This document shows positions 1-9,723 of a stretch of 64,000 nucleotides of DNA, in pieces. This stretch comes from Streptomyces mayonensis (lineage in GTDB: Bacteria; Actinomycetota; Actinomycetes; Streptomycetales; Streptomycetaceae). Every line of letters begins with the position of its first letter. The first letter of the stretch is position 1. The DNA lies in the NCBI RefSeq assembly GCF_018982965.1, contig NZ_JACBYP010000006.1, positions 62,001 to 126,000 on the forward strand, written 5' to 3'. The notes under the pieces are model-generated. The model did not search any database, was not told the origin of the DNA, and saw only the letters and a program-made list of their open reading frames with translations. A program made the translations under genes and the position numbers.

Positions 1-437
1 CTCTGACTGTGTGCGGAATCGTTGTCGCCCTGGTGGTGATCGGGCTCTTCGTCTTCGGTCTGCGCCGCCGGCTGATCCAGCGTTCCGGCGGCACCTTCGA
101 CTGCTCCCTGCGCTGGGACGCCCCCAAGGAGGCCGACAGCGGCGGCAAGGGCTGGTCCTACGGGGTGGCCCGCTACAGCGGCGACCGGGTCGAGTGGTAC
201 CGCGTCTTCTCCTACTCCCCGCGCCCGCGCCGGGTGCTGGAACGCTCCGCCATCGAGGTGGCCGGCCGCCGGGTGCCGGACGGGGAGGAGGAGCTGGCGC
301 TGCTCTCCGACGCCGTGGTCCTGACCTGTCTGCACCGCGGCACCCGGCTGGAACTGGCGATGAGCGAAGACGCCTTGACCGGGTTCCTCGCCTGGCTGGA
401 GGCGGCCCCGCCCGGCCAGCGCGTGAACGTGGCCTGA
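1..437 (+). CDS. DUF2550 family membrane protein (5' end outside window)
   Basis: The reading frame is open from the window edge, so the true start lies upstream. The GTG at position 9 is internal by comparison with relatives as I remember them. An N-terminal hydrophobic helix (VVALVVIGLFVFGLR) is followed directly by basic residues (RRRLIQR), giving one membrane anchor with a cytoplasmic domain of about 120 residues. That domain has the GGTFDCSLRW start and RGTRLELAMS core I associate with actinobacterial DUF2550 proteins. In S. coelicolor the equivalent gene follows the ATP synthase operon, which would lie just to the left. The function is unknown. The gene is convergent with the chitinase, with a strong hairpin between them. 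Confidence 0.8.
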   Translation, partial: LTVCGIVVALVVIGLFVFGLRRRLIQRSGGTFDCSLRWDAPKEADSGGKGWSYGVARYSGDRVEWYRVFSYSPRPRRVLERSAIEVAGRRVPDGEEELALLSDAVVLTCLHRGTRLELAMSEDALTGFLAWLEAAPPGQRVNVA

Positions 438-516
438 CCCGGCCGGGGCTCGGCACGCGGCGGGAGGGCGCCCGGCGCCGCCCCGCCTGCCCGCGGGCTG
501 ACTGCCGACGACGGCC

Positions 517-549
517 GAAGCGCCCCCGGACGACGTCCGGGGGCGCTTC
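517..549. terminator. Bidirectional hairpin terminator between DUF2550 gene and chiC
   Basis: A perfect inverted repeat with 16-nt arms (GAAGCGCCCCCGGACG and its complement) around a single central base. It lies between two convergent stop codons and can end transcription from both sides. Confidence 0.85.
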
Positions 550-591
550 TGTGGGGGGTGGCGGTGACGGGCCGGCGGCTGCGGCCGACTG

Positions 592-2415
<1,824 letters not shown>

Positions 2416-2477
2416 GCTGCGCCTCCTTATGTGGTTGTCGGCGCGGGCCGACTGAGCCATCGGCCCGCAGTGCCGCG

Positions 2478-2506
2478 AATATAGAAAGGTCTGGACCTTA
2501 GGTCAA
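2478..2506 (-). promoter_or_regulatory. chiC promoter (-35 TTGACC, -10 TATATT)
   Basis: On the minus strand, TTGACC (2506-2501) and TATATT (2483-2478) are separated by exactly 17 bp, a good sigma-70/HrdB-type promoter facing chiC. The predicted start of transcription near 2471 leaves a leader of about 55 nt. Confidence 0.75.
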
Positions 2507-2519
2507 TAGGTCTGGACCA
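2487..2519 (-). promoter_or_regulatory. Pair of 12-bp direct repeats in the chitinase promoter
   Basis: Two near-identical 12-mers on the minus strand, TGGTCCAGACCT (2519-2508) and AGGTCCAGACCT (2498-2487), start exactly 21 bp apart. One lies upstream of the -35 box and one between -35 and -10. This arrangement matches the paired direct repeats known in Streptomyces chitinase promoters, which mediate chitin induction and glucose repression. The core also resembles the DasR site (TGGTCTAGACCA). Regulator identity is inferred. Confidence 0.8.
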
Positions 2520-2549
2520 GTGCTCGCGCAGCTCCGGCCGCCGCTCTCC

Positions 2550-3191
2550 TCAGACGCCCAACTCCTGTGCCAGCACCGCCGCTTGCACCCTGCTGCGCAG
2601 TCCGAGCTTGCCCAGCAACCGGCTGACATGCGTCTTCACCGTGGCCTCCGCCATGTCCAGCCGCTCGGCGACCGCCGCGTTGGACAGGCCCTCGCCGAGA
2701 CACGACAGCACCTCGCGCTCCCGCCGGGTCAGGTCGCGCAGCACCGACGGATCGGTGGCCGGCTCGCGGACCGGTTTCGCCGCGAACTCGGCGATCAGCC
2801 GCCGGGTGACGGCCGGGGCCACGATGCCCTCGCCGGACGCCACCGTGCGCACCGCCGCGATCAGGTCCTTGGCGTCCGTGTTCTTCAGCAGGAACCCGGC
2901 GGCGCCCGCCCGAAGGGCCCCGAAGACGTACTCGTCCAGGTCGAAGGTGGTCAGCACCAGCACGTCGGCGAGTCCCTCCCCGACCACCGTCCGGGTCGCC
3001 GACACGCCGTCCAGGCGGGGCATCTGCACGTCCATCAGCACCAGGTCCGGCCGCAGCTCGCGGGCGAGGGCCACCGCCTGCTCGCCGTCCGCGGCCTCCC
3101 CGGCCACCTCGATGTCCGGGGCGCTGCCCAGGATCAGCACCAGCCCCGCGCGGACGGCGGACTGGTCCTCGGCGACGAGGACGCGGATCAT
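2550..3191 (-). CDS. NarL/LuxR-family response regulator
   Basis: Cytoplasmic transcription regulator of 213 aa. The receiver domain has the acidic pair ED (8-9), phospho-acceptor Asp54 in VLMDVQMP, and a conserved Lys in LLKNTDAKD. The C-terminal LuxR helix-turn-helix (about 148-213) carries the LTRREREVL start and TVKTHVSRLL recognition helix. The ATG overlaps the stop of the upstream sensor kinase (ATGA), so the two are translationally coupled. The longer frame starting 18 codons upstream is unlikely because it adds an Arg/Pro-rich extension lying inside the kinase gene. Target genes are unknown; chiC lies downstream but has its own promoter. Confidence 0.92.
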   Translation of the reverse strand: MIRVLVAEDQSAVRAGLVLILGSAPDIEVAGEAADGEQAVALARELRPDLVLMDVQMPRLDGVSATRTVVGEGLADVLVLTTFDLDEYVFGALRAGAAGFLLKNTDAKDLIAAVRTVASGEGIVAPAVTRRLIAEFAAKPVREPATDPSVLRDLTRREREVLSCLGEGLSNAAVAERLDMAEATVKTHVSRLLGKLGLRSRVQAAVLAQELGV

Positions 3192-4402
3192 GCGGGGTCT
3201 CCTTCGGTCGGGGGCTGGGCGGCGGTCAGGGGCAGCGTGGCGCACACGGACCAGATCCTGTCGCCCGCCACGTCGGGCTCCGGCGCCGGCCCCGCCTCGA
3301 ACGTGCCGTGCAGCAGCGCGGCCCGCTCCCGCATGCCGACCAGACCGGCGCCGGAGCCGGGGGCGCGCGGGGTGTCGCGGTCGCCGTACGGGCTGGTCAC
3401 CCGGACCCGCAGGGCGTCCGCGTGCCGGGCGAGCCGGACGTGGACCGGGCCCTTCGAGGCGTGCTTGAGCGCATTGGTGAGGGACTCCTGCACGATCCGG
3501 TACGCGGCGAGTTCGACCGGCGCGGGCAGGTTCTCGCCGTGCGCCGCGTCCAGGGTGACGTCGAGCCCGTTGGCACGGGCGCCCTCGACCAGTGCGCCGA
3601 GGCCGTCGAGGGTGGGTGCGGCGGCGGGTTCGGTGTCACCGCCGTCGTCCCGCAGGATGCCGATCAGGCGTCGCATCTCGGCCAGTCCCGCCACGCTGTT
3701 CTCCCGGATCACGCCGAGCGCCTGCCGGGTGGTCGCGGCGTCGTCCAGGGAGAGCGCGGCCGTGGAGTGGATGGCGATCGCGGAGAGGTGGTTGGCGACC
3801 ATGTCGTGCAGCTCGCGGGCCATCCGGGAGCGCTCCGCGGTCACCGCCTGGACCCGGTCCATCTCGGCGAGGAGCGCGGTCTGCTCGGCCCGCAGCAGGG
3901 CGGCGTCGGCGGCCTCGCGGTGGTTGCGCACGATCAGGCCGGTGGAGGCGGGTGCGAAGGACACGATCCCGACGCCCACGCCGATCAGCAGCGCCTCGGG
4001 CGTCCGCCACAGCGCGAACGGTACCACGGTCCCGGCCACCGTGAGCAGCCCGGTGATCCACGGGATGCGCCGGGCGGAGGCGGGCGGGCCGTAGAGCACG
4101 GCGGCGTACATCACGTCGGTGTACAGGATCACCGTGACCAGGCTGCCCTGGGTCACCGTGTCCGCGGCCAGCGCCGCGGTGCCGACGAGCAGGCCGGTGC
4201 GCGGAGCGTCACGGCGCAGCAGTTCGCAGCCCGCCATGACGACGAGCGGGACCAGCAGCGGCCAGCGGCCGTCGAACAGCACGAGCGGCTCGCCGGCGGG
4301 CCGCACGCCCAGCCCGATGGCCCACAGCAGCAGCCCGCCCAGCACTCCGCCCACGGCGACACAGACGTCGAAGCGGTGCGGGCGGGGGAGTCGTACGGCC
4401 AT
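3188..4402 (-). CDS. NarL-type (HisKA_3) sensor histidine kinase
   Basis: Membrane sensor of 404 aa. The N-terminal half (about 15-155) holds five or six hydrophobic helices with very short loops, so the signal is probably read in or near the membrane. The dimerisation domain contains His199 in MARELHDMVANH, typical of HisKA_3 kinases. The HATPase domain shows the N box (QESLTNALKHA) and a glycine-rich GAGLVGMRERA motif. It forms a two-gene operon with the overlapping response regulator. The ATG at 4402 was preferred over upstream starts because the extra residues are Arg/Gly-rich; its ribosome-binding site is weak, so the start is less certain than the function. The stimulus cannot be inferred. 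Confidence 0.9.
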   Translation of the reverse strand: MAVRLPRPHRFDVCVAVGGVLGGLLLWAIGLGVRPAGEPLVLFDGRWPLLVPLVVMAGCELLRRDAPRTGLLVGTAALAADTVTQGSLVTVILYTDVMYAAVLYGPPASARRIPWITGLLTVAGTVVPFALWRTPEALLIGVGVGIVSFAPASTGLIVRNHREAADAALLRAEQTALLAEMDRVQAVTAERSRMARELHDMVANHLSAIAIHSTAALSLDDAATTRQALGVIRENSVAGLAEMRRLIGILRDDGGDTEPAAAPTLDGLGALVEGARANGLDVTLDAAHGENLPAPVELAAYRIVQESLTNALKHASKGPVHVRLARHADALRVRVTSPYGDRDTPRAPGSGAGLVGMRERAALLHGTFEAGPAPEPDVAGDRIWSVCATLPLTAAQPPTEGDPA

Positions 4403-4554
4403 ACCACCATCCAACACGGCCCGCGCCCCGCCCGCCTGGTCCCGCGGAACGGTCCCGTGCTGCATCTTTCGATGTACCGGAGGTTCGTCACCGGCGACGA
4501 CGAAAGCGGCGGATTCCGGCGGGAGCCTGGAAGGGCGAACGAAGGGAGTGTGTC

Positions 4555-5145
4555 GTGGTCGTCGCGTTGATCATCATCTGCGAGGTCGGTTTCTGGGTGC
4601 TCCTCGCCCTCGGTCTCGGCGCCCGCTACCTGCTGAGGTGGCGGCGCACCAGTGTCGTCCTGCTGCTGTGCGAGCCGGTACTGGAACTGGTGCTGTTCGC
4701 CGCCACGGCGTGGGACCTGAAGAACGGCGCCGAGCCGGGCTGGGCGCACGGTCTGGCGGCGGTCTACATCGGGTACACGGTCGCCTACGGCCACTACACG
4801 ATCCGCTGGCTCGACGGCCACGCCGCCCACCGCCTGGCCGGCGGCCCGCGACCGGCCGGGCCCCCGCGGTACGGCATGCCCCGCGCCCGGCACGAGGGCG
4901 CCCTGTGGCTGCGCACCCTGCTCGCCGCGGCCGTGGCGACGGCACTGCTCCAGGGCGCGGTCTGGTACGTCGGTGACGGGGGCGACGTCTCGTCCCTGCG
5001 GTCCTTCCAGTGGACGGCGCTGCGGGCCGCCGCCCTCCACGGCCTGATCGCCCTCACGTACCTGGTCTGGCCGAAGAAGGCCCCGGCGGGGACGGCAGGG
5101 CTTCCCGTGGAGGCGCGGACGGAGAAGGAGGGGGCGCGCCGATGA
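4555..5145 (+). CDS. Integral membrane protein of unknown function
   Basis: 196-aa hydrophobic protein with about four predicted helices: 1-24 (VALIIICEVGFWVLLALGLG), 35-55, 65-85 and a later one near 120-140. A more polar stretch (HRLAGGPRPAG) lies in the middle and a charged tail at the C-terminus. The GTG start has a GAAGGGAG ribosome-binding site. It faces away from the two-component pair upstream and overlaps the next gene by ATGA, forming a two-gene operon of small membrane proteins. No family motif is recognised and no function is proposed. Confidence 0.75.
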   Translation: MVVALIIICEVGFWVLLALGLGARYLLRWRRTSVVLLLCEPVLELVLFAATAWDLKNGAEPGWAHGLAAVYIGYTVAYGHYTIRWLDGHAAHRLAGGPRPAGPPRYGMPRARHEGALWLRTLLAAAVATALLQGAVWYVGDGGDVSSLRSFQWTALRAAALHGLIALTYLVWPKKAPAGTAGLPVEARTEKEGARR

Positions 5146-5429
5146 GGTACCTGTCCGAGCGGAACCTGTGGGAGGGCGCGGCCACCCTCGTGGCCGGCCT
5201 CGCCCTGTGGCTGTTCGCCGGGGACGTGGAGGTCCCCGTCGTCGACCTGGCGAAGGCCGGCGTCGTGATGATGTGCGTCGGCGGCGCGCAGACCGGGTGG
5301 GGCGTCGTCCGGTCCGCGCGCCGGCTGAACGGTCAGCGTTCGCCGCCCGGCACCCACAGCACGTCGCCGGTCTCCTTGTTGGCGACGCGCGCCAGGATGA
5401 AGAGCAGGTCGGAGAGGCGGTTCAGATAG
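5142..5429 (+). CDS. Small membrane protein, 3' end overlaps the adenosyltransferase gene
   Basis: 95-aa frame starting at an ATG that overlaps the preceding stop (ATGA), so it is probably translated by coupling. Residues 9-25 and 30-50 are hydrophobic (ATLVAGLALWLFAG; AGVVMMCVGGAQTGW), suggesting two helices. After about residue 62 the frame runs antisense through the last 97 bp of the convergent adenosyltransferase gene, and its composition turns Ser/Arg-rich. The first 60 residues look genuine; the tail may be only read-through to the next stop. Function unknown. Confidence 0.55.
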   Translation: MRYLSERNLWEGAATLVAGLALWLFAGDVEVPVVDLAKAGVVMMCVGGAQTGWGVVRSARRLNGQRSPPGTHSTSPVSLLATRARMKSRSERRFR

Positions 5430-5905
5430 GTCGCCGTCAGCGGGTTCATCGACTCGCCGTGGACCTCCAGCGCCGCCCACGTGGAGCGCTCGGCCCGGCG
5501 GACCACCGTGCACGCCTGGTGCAGCAGGGCCGCGCCGGGGGTGCCGCCGGGCAGGATGAAGGAGCGGAGCTTCTCCACCTCGGGCAGGTAGCGGTCGCAG
5601 TCCGCCTCCAGCCGGTCGACGTAGAACTGCTCGACCCGCAGCGGCGGGTACTGAGGCTCTTCCACCACCGGCGTCGACAGGTCCGCGCCCACGTCGAACA
5701 GGTCGTTCTGGACGCGGACGAGGACCTTGACGACCTCCTCGGCCAGGCCGCCCAGCGCGATCGCCGTGCCGATCACCGCGTTGGCCTCGTTGGCGTCGGC
5801 GTACGCGGAGATCCTGAGGTCGGTCTTGGGGACCCGGCTCATGTCACCGAGGGCCGTGGTGCCCTGGTCGCCGGTGCGGGTGTAGATGCGCGTCAGGTTG
5901 ACCAT
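5333..5905 (-). CDS. PduO-type ATP:cob(I)alamin adenosyltransferase
   Basis: 190 aa, normal family length. It transfers the 5'-deoxyadenosyl group of ATP to reduced cobalamin, making adenosylcobalamin. The N-terminal ATP-binding motif YTRTGDQGTTALGD, the RISAYADANEANA segment and the C-terminal NRLSDLLFILAR helix are characteristic of the PduO/MMAB trimer. The cofactor is needed by B12-dependent mutases such as the isobutyryl-CoA mutase encoded later in this window. The gene is monocistronic or first before the ABC permease, and its 3' end overlaps the convergent small membrane gene. Confidence 0.95.
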   Translation of the reverse strand: MVNLTRIYTRTGDQGTTALGDMSRVPKTDLRISAYADANEANAVIGTAIALGGLAEEVVKVLVRVQNDLFDVGADLSTPVVEEPQYPPLRVEQFYVDRLEADCDRYLPEVEKLRSFILPGGTPGAALLHQACTVVRRAERSTWAALEVHGESMNPLTATYLNRLSDLLFILARVANKETGDVLWVPGGER

Positions 5906-5918
5906 CGGGCCAGCGTAG

Positions 5919-6668
5919 TCAGGCTCCGGCGGTGCGGAAGACGCGTGTGCCCACGGTCACGGCCAGCGCGGTGAGGGCGAGGCCGACCAGGACGCCGTAC
6001 AGCATGTGGGCCGTCGCGTAGCTGCCGACGTAGGCGTCCCGCATCGCGTCCACCAGATGGCGGAACGGCATCAGGCGCGAGAGCACGTCCAGCCACGCCG
6101 GGCCCAGGGACATCGGCAGCATCAGGCCCGACAGCAGCATCGAGGGCATCGTCAGGGCGTTGATCGTCGGCCCGAACTCCTGCGGCGTACGGACCTTCAT
6201 CGCCAGCGCGTACGACAGGGAGGCCAGCGACACCGTGAGCAGGGCGACGAAGGCGAAGCCGATCAGCACACCGGGCAGTGGCGCGCGCAGGCCCATCACC
6301 AGCGCCGCCAGCACCAGCAGCACCGCCTGGAAGGCGAAGACGGTGGCGTCCCGCAGCACCCGGCCGAGCAGCAGCGCCAGGCGGCTGACGGGTGTCACCC
6401 GCATCCGCTCGACCACGCCCTGGCTGTTCTCGACGATGAGCGAGAAGCCGGCGAAAGAAGCGCCGAACAGGCCGAGTTGGAGCAGCAGGCCGGGCACGAG
6501 CACCTGCCAGGAAGTGCCCTGCCCGCCGAGCGGCAGCCCGGTCAGCAGCGGGCCGAAGAAGAGCAGGTACAGCAGTGGCATCAGCACGCCGAACAGCAGC
6601 GCGAAGCGGGAGCGCAGGGACTGGCGCAGATAGCGGCCGTAGATCAGGCCGGTGTCGTGGAGCAGCAT
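5919..6668 (-). CDS. ABC-2 type exporter permease (DrrB-like)
   Basis: 249-aa membrane subunit with six predicted helices and the ABC-2 region around MRVTPVSRLALLLGR, GPTINALTMPSMLLSGLMLP and PFRHLVDAMRDA. These are typical of daunorubicin-resistance-type permeases (DrrB). It lies 49 nt downstream of its ATPase gene on the same strand, so the two form an exporter operon. A divergent TetR gene suggests drug- or metabolite-inducible expression. The substrate is unknown. The gene ends 13 bp upstream of the adenosyltransferase start. Confidence 0.9.
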   Translation of the reverse strand: MLLHDTGLIYGRYLRQSLRSRFALLFGVLMPLLYLLFFGPLLTGLPLGGQGTSWQVLVPGLLLQLGLFGASFAGFSLIVENSQGVVERMRVTPVSRLALLLGRVLRDATVFAFQAVLLVLAALVMGLRAPLPGVLIGFAFVALLTVSLASLSYALAMKVRTPQEFGPTINALTMPSMLLSGLMLPMSLGPAWLDVLSRLMPFRHLVDAMRDAYVGSYATAHMLYGVLVGLALTALAVTVGTRVFRTAGA

Positions 6669-6717
6669 CGGGATCTTCCGGTTCTCGAGGTGGGGACGGA
6701 CGGCTGCGTGCGGGGCC

Positions 6718-7500
6718 TCACACCGCCACGGGCGTCGTGTCGGCCGGGGCGGCCCCGCGGCCGGTGATCGCGAGGAACGTGTCCTGGAGCGGGGCGTCGG
6801 GAGAGCCGCCGTACTCCCGCTTCAGGGCGGCCGGCGTGCCCTCGGCGGCCACGGTGCCGCCGTCCACCACGACCAGGCGGTCGGAGAGGGCGTCGGCCTC
6901 GTCGAGGTAGTGGGTGGTCAGGAAGACCGTCGTGCCGTGCTCGTCGCGCAGCCGCCGGACCAGGTCCCACAGGTCGGCCCGGCTGCCCGGGTCGAGACCG
7001 GTGGTCGGCTCGTCCAGGAAGAGCACCCGCGGCCGGTGCGTGAGCGCCATCGCGATGTCCAGCCGGCGCCGCTGACCGCCCGAGAGCGCACCGCACCTGC
7101 GGTCGAGCAGCCCGGCGAGGTCCAGGTCCCGGGCCAGTTCCTCGGCCCGCTCGGCGGCCCGCGCCCGGGACAGCCGGTACAGGCGGCCCTGGGTGACCAG
7201 TTCCTCGCGCACGCTGATCTGCGGGTCCACCCCGCCCGACTGCGCCACGTACCCGCAGGCCCGGCGCACCCCCGCGGCGTCGGATGCCAGGTCGTGCCCG
7301 GCGACGGTGGCGGCGCCGCCGGTAGGGGCGAGCAGTGTGGTGAGCATCCGCAGGGTGGTCGTCTTGCCGGCGCCGTTGGGGCCCAGGAAGCCGAGGATCT
7401 CGCCCTCGCGGACGGTGAGGTCGATGCCCCGCACGGCCTCCACCGGGCCGCCTTTCGTCACGAAGGTACGGGCCAGTCCGGCCGCGCTGATGATTGCCAT
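6718..7500 (-). CDS. ABC transporter ATP-binding protein (DrrA-like)
   Basis: 260-aa ATPase. Walker A GPNGAGKTT (Lys46), the ABC signature LSGGQRRRLDIA, Walker B VLFLDEPTTGLD and the switch His in TTHYLDEAD are all intact. The length and C-terminal PLQDTFLAITG segment fit the DrrA class, which works with a two-protein ABC-2 channel; the partner permease follows at once. The ATG at 7500 begins the conserved domain, but its GGGAGG sits only 1 nt away, so an alternative start up to 15 codons earlier cannot be excluded. Expression is probably controlled by the divergent TetR protein. Confidence 0.9.
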   Translation of the reverse strand: MAIISAAGLARTFVTKGGPVEAVRGIDLTVREGEILGFLGPNGAGKTTTLRMLTTLLAPTGGAATVAGHDLASDAAGVRRACGYVAQSGGVDPQISVREELVTQGRLYRLSRARAAERAEELARDLDLAGLLDRRCGALSGGQRRRLDIAMALTHRPRVLFLDEPTTGLDPGSRADLWDLVRRLRDEHGTTVFLTTHYLDEADALSDRLVVVDGGTVAAEGTPAALKREYGGSPDAPLQDTFLAITGRGAAPADTTPVAV

Positions 7501-7580
7501 GCCTCCCAGAAAAACAGAGTCACTTAAATTTTGCAACGGCCCCAAAGTTTCAGTGCGTCCAGTGAAGCTAGGATTGCGGC
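7501..7580. promoter_or_regulatory. Divergent promoter region of the Drr-like exporter and its TetR
   Basis: 80-bp, unusually AT-rich gap between divergent start codons. On the plus strand TAGGAT (7569-7574) sits 6 nt before the TetR ATG, so the TetR mRNA may be leaderless. The AT-rich core (CTTAAATTTTGCAA) is the likely operator area, but I found no convincing perfect palindrome. Confidence 0.5.
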
Positions 7581-8222
7581 ATGGCCGAGGGACTCAGGGA
7601 ACGGAAGAAGCGGCAGACCCGGCAGTACATCTCCGATGTCGCCACGGGGCTGTTCCTGGAGCGCGGCTTCGAGGCCGTGACCGTGGCGGAGGTCGCGGAC
7701 GCCGCCGACGTCTCCGTCAACACCGTCTACAACTACTTCCCGGCCAAGGAGGACCTCTTCCTCGACCGCTCCAAGGGTGTGGTCGACCGGCTCTCCCGCT
7801 GGGTGCGCGGCCGGCGCGACGGGGAGTCGGCAGCGGGCGCCGTCCTGCGGGAGCTGCGCGAGGAGGTCGAGTCGGTCTCCCCGCGCGTCGGCCTGATGGA
7901 GGGGTACGCCGCGTTCATGAAGGTGATCCAGGACTCGCCCGCGCTGCGCTCACGGATGTGGGCCACCGGGCAGGAGGTGCTCCTGAACCTGGAGCGGACC
8001 CTGCGCGAGGAGACCGGGGCGGCCGAGGACGACATGGCACCCGTTCTGATGGCCGGTCAGATCAACTGGCTGCACGGGACGGTCATCGCGACCATCGGGC
8101 AGCGCATGGTCGACGGCGGGAAGCCGTCGGAGGTCTCCCGTGACGTGATGCTGCTGCTCGACGAGATGGAGGGGCTGCTGAGCGAGAAGGTGCTCAACTA
8201 CGCCGTACGGGGCGTCCGGTGA
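7581..8222 (+). CDS. TetR-family transcriptional regulator
   Basis: 213 aa. The N-terminal TetR_N helix-turn-helix (about 10-56) shows the classical VAEVADAADVSVNTVYNYFPAKEDLF pattern. The helical C-terminal domain should bind a small ligand. It is divergent from the Drr-like ABC exporter with an 80-bp gap, the usual layout for a local repressor of an efflux pump. The ATG lies just downstream of a TAGGAT -10 element and has no ribosome-binding site, fitting a leaderless transcript. The ligand is unknown. Confidence 0.9.
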   Translation: MAEGLRERKKRQTRQYISDVATGLFLERGFEAVTVAEVADAADVSVNTVYNYFPAKEDLFLDRSKGVVDRLSRWVRGRRDGESAAGAVLRELREEVESVSPRVGLMEGYAAFMKVIQDSPALRSRMWATGQEVLLNLERTLREETGAAEDDMAPVLMAGQINWLHGTVIATIGQRMVDGGKPSEVSRDVMLLLDEMEGLLSEKVLNYAVRGVR

Positions 8223-8360
8223 CACCCGAATGGCGCCCCACGGTGTGATGTCCGTCATGTGAGACGTGACGCGCGTTACTAACGGGTCACACAGCCCGTC
8301 ACTCCCGCTAATCTCCGGCCCAGAGACGAGAATCAGCGCGTATTTCAGGGGAGTCGCACA

Positions 8361-9209
8361 GTGGCACGCAAGCTCGCCGTCATCGGGGCCGGTCTCATGG
8401 GATCGGGCATCGCCCAGGTCTCCGCTCAGGCGGGCTGGGACGTCGTCCTGCGGGACGTCACCGACGGGGCGCTGCGCCGCGGGACCGACGGCATCAAGGC
8501 CTCCTACGACAAGTTCGTCGCCAAGGGGAAGCTCGACGCCGACGACGCCGGGGCCGCCCTCGCGCGCATCACGGCGACCACCGACCTGGACGCGGCCGCG
8601 GACGCGGACGTGGTCGTCGAGGCCGTCTTCGAGAAGCTCGAGGTCAAGCACGAGATCTTCCGCACCCTCGACAAGCTGGTGAAGGACGGGGCGATCCTCG
8701 CGTCCAACACCTCCGCCATCCCGATCACGAAGATCGCGGCCGTCACCGAGCGCCCCGAACGGGTCGTCGGCACCCACTTCTTCTCGCCGGTACCGATGAT
8801 GCAGCTGTGCGAGCTGGTGCGCGGCTACAAGACCAGCGACGAAACCCTCGCCGCCGCACGGGAGTTCGCCGAGTCCACCGGCAAGACCTGCATCGTCGTC
8901 AACCGCGACGTCGCCGGTTTTGTGACCACCCGGCTCATCTCCGCCCTCGTCGTCGAGGCCGCGAAGCTCTACGAGTCGGGCGTGGCCACCGCCGAGGACA
9001 TCGACCTCGCCTGCAAGCTGGGCTTCGGCCATGCCATGGGACCGCTGGCCACCGCCGACCTCACGGGCGTCGACATCCTGCTGCACGCCACGGGCAACAT
9101 CTACACCGAGTCCCAGGACGAGAAGTTCGCCCCGCCGGAGCTGATGCGCCGGATGGTGGACGCCGGTGACATCGGCCGCAAGAGCGGGCAGGGCTTCTAC
9201 AAGCACTGA
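8361..9209 (+). CDS. 3-hydroxybutyryl-CoA dehydrogenase
   Basis: 282 aa, standard length. NAD(P)-dependent oxidoreductase interconverting acetoacetyl-CoA and 3-hydroxybutyryl-CoA, used in fatty-acid oxidation and in butyryl-CoA/ethylmalonyl-CoA supply. The Rossmann motif GAGLMGSGIAQ is at residues 9-19. The catalytic region has the Ser/His/Asn set typical of the family (SNTSAIPIT, GTHFFSPVPMMQL), and the C-terminal domain ends GRKSGQGFYKH. The GTG start is preceded by GGGGAG. It is monocistronic, after a 138-bp gap. It fits the acyl-CoA theme of the window (thiolase, epimerase, isobutyryl-CoA mutase). Confidence 0.95.
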   Translation: MARKLAVIGAGLMGSGIAQVSAQAGWDVVLRDVTDGALRRGTDGIKASYDKFVAKGKLDADDAGAALARITATTDLDAAADADVVVEAVFEKLEVKHEIFRTLDKLVKDGAILASNTSAIPITKIAAVTERPERVVGTHFFSPVPMMQLCELVRGYKTSDETLAAAREFAESTGKTCIVVNRDVAGFVTTRLISALVVEAAKLYESGVATAEDIDLACKLGFGHAMGPLATADLTGVDILLHATGNIYTESQDEKFAPPELMRRMVDAGDIGRKSGQGFYKH

Positions 9210-9399
9210 GGTCACGCCGGCCCCGGCAAACGTCACACGCCGGGGTGAATTCGGTATCGGTTCGCTTACAGGCGGCAACCTCCGGTCGTTTCGGCCAGTC
9301 AGAGGGTGCAACACCTGATATCGCCGAGAGACCACACGCGCAGAACGCACCGCAGAGACGACAGAGACGACAGAGAAAGACGCACGCCGGGGAGCGCAT

Positions 9400-9723
9400 A
9401 TGCACATCAGGGGCGACCACGTCGAGCTGGTCGTCGGGGGCCGCCTCGACGTCCGCAGCGCGGCGGACGCCCGTACGGTCCTGCACTCGGCCGTCGACGA
9501 CGGAGCCGGCGATCTGGTGCTCGACCTGTCCGAACTGGACTCCTGGGACGCCACGGGACTCGGCGTGATCATGGGAGCCCACCGGCGGGCCGGCCGCTGC
9601 GGCCGGCGCCTGGTGCTGCGCGACGTACCGCCGCAGATGCAGCGCCTGCTGGTGGCCACCCGGCTGCACCGGATCCTCGCCATCGAGGGCGGCATCGGCG
9701 TGGAGACCCTGCCCCGGGTGTGA
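9400..9723 (+). CDS. STAS-domain anti-sigma factor antagonist-like protein
   Basis: 107-aa single-domain protein of the SpoIIAA/RsbV type. The switch-helix region reads SWDATGLGVIMG where SpoIIAA has DSSGLG; a Thr replaces the serine that is phosphorylated in SpoIIAA, so reversible phosphorylation by an RsbW-type kinase is possible but not certain. It starts at an ATG with a GGGGAG site. No anti-sigma kinase or sigma factor is adjacent, so its partner must be elsewhere. Confidence 0.85.
   Translation: MHIRGDHVELVVGGRLDVRSAADARTVLHSAVDDGAGDLVLDLSELDSWDATGLGVIMGAHRRAGRCGRRLVLRDVPPQMQRLLVATRLHRILAIEGGIGVETLPRV

Noticed and set aside
7501-7580. TetR operator in the Drr-like exporter region
   Set aside because: AT-rich and well placed, but no convincing palindrome could be read by eye.
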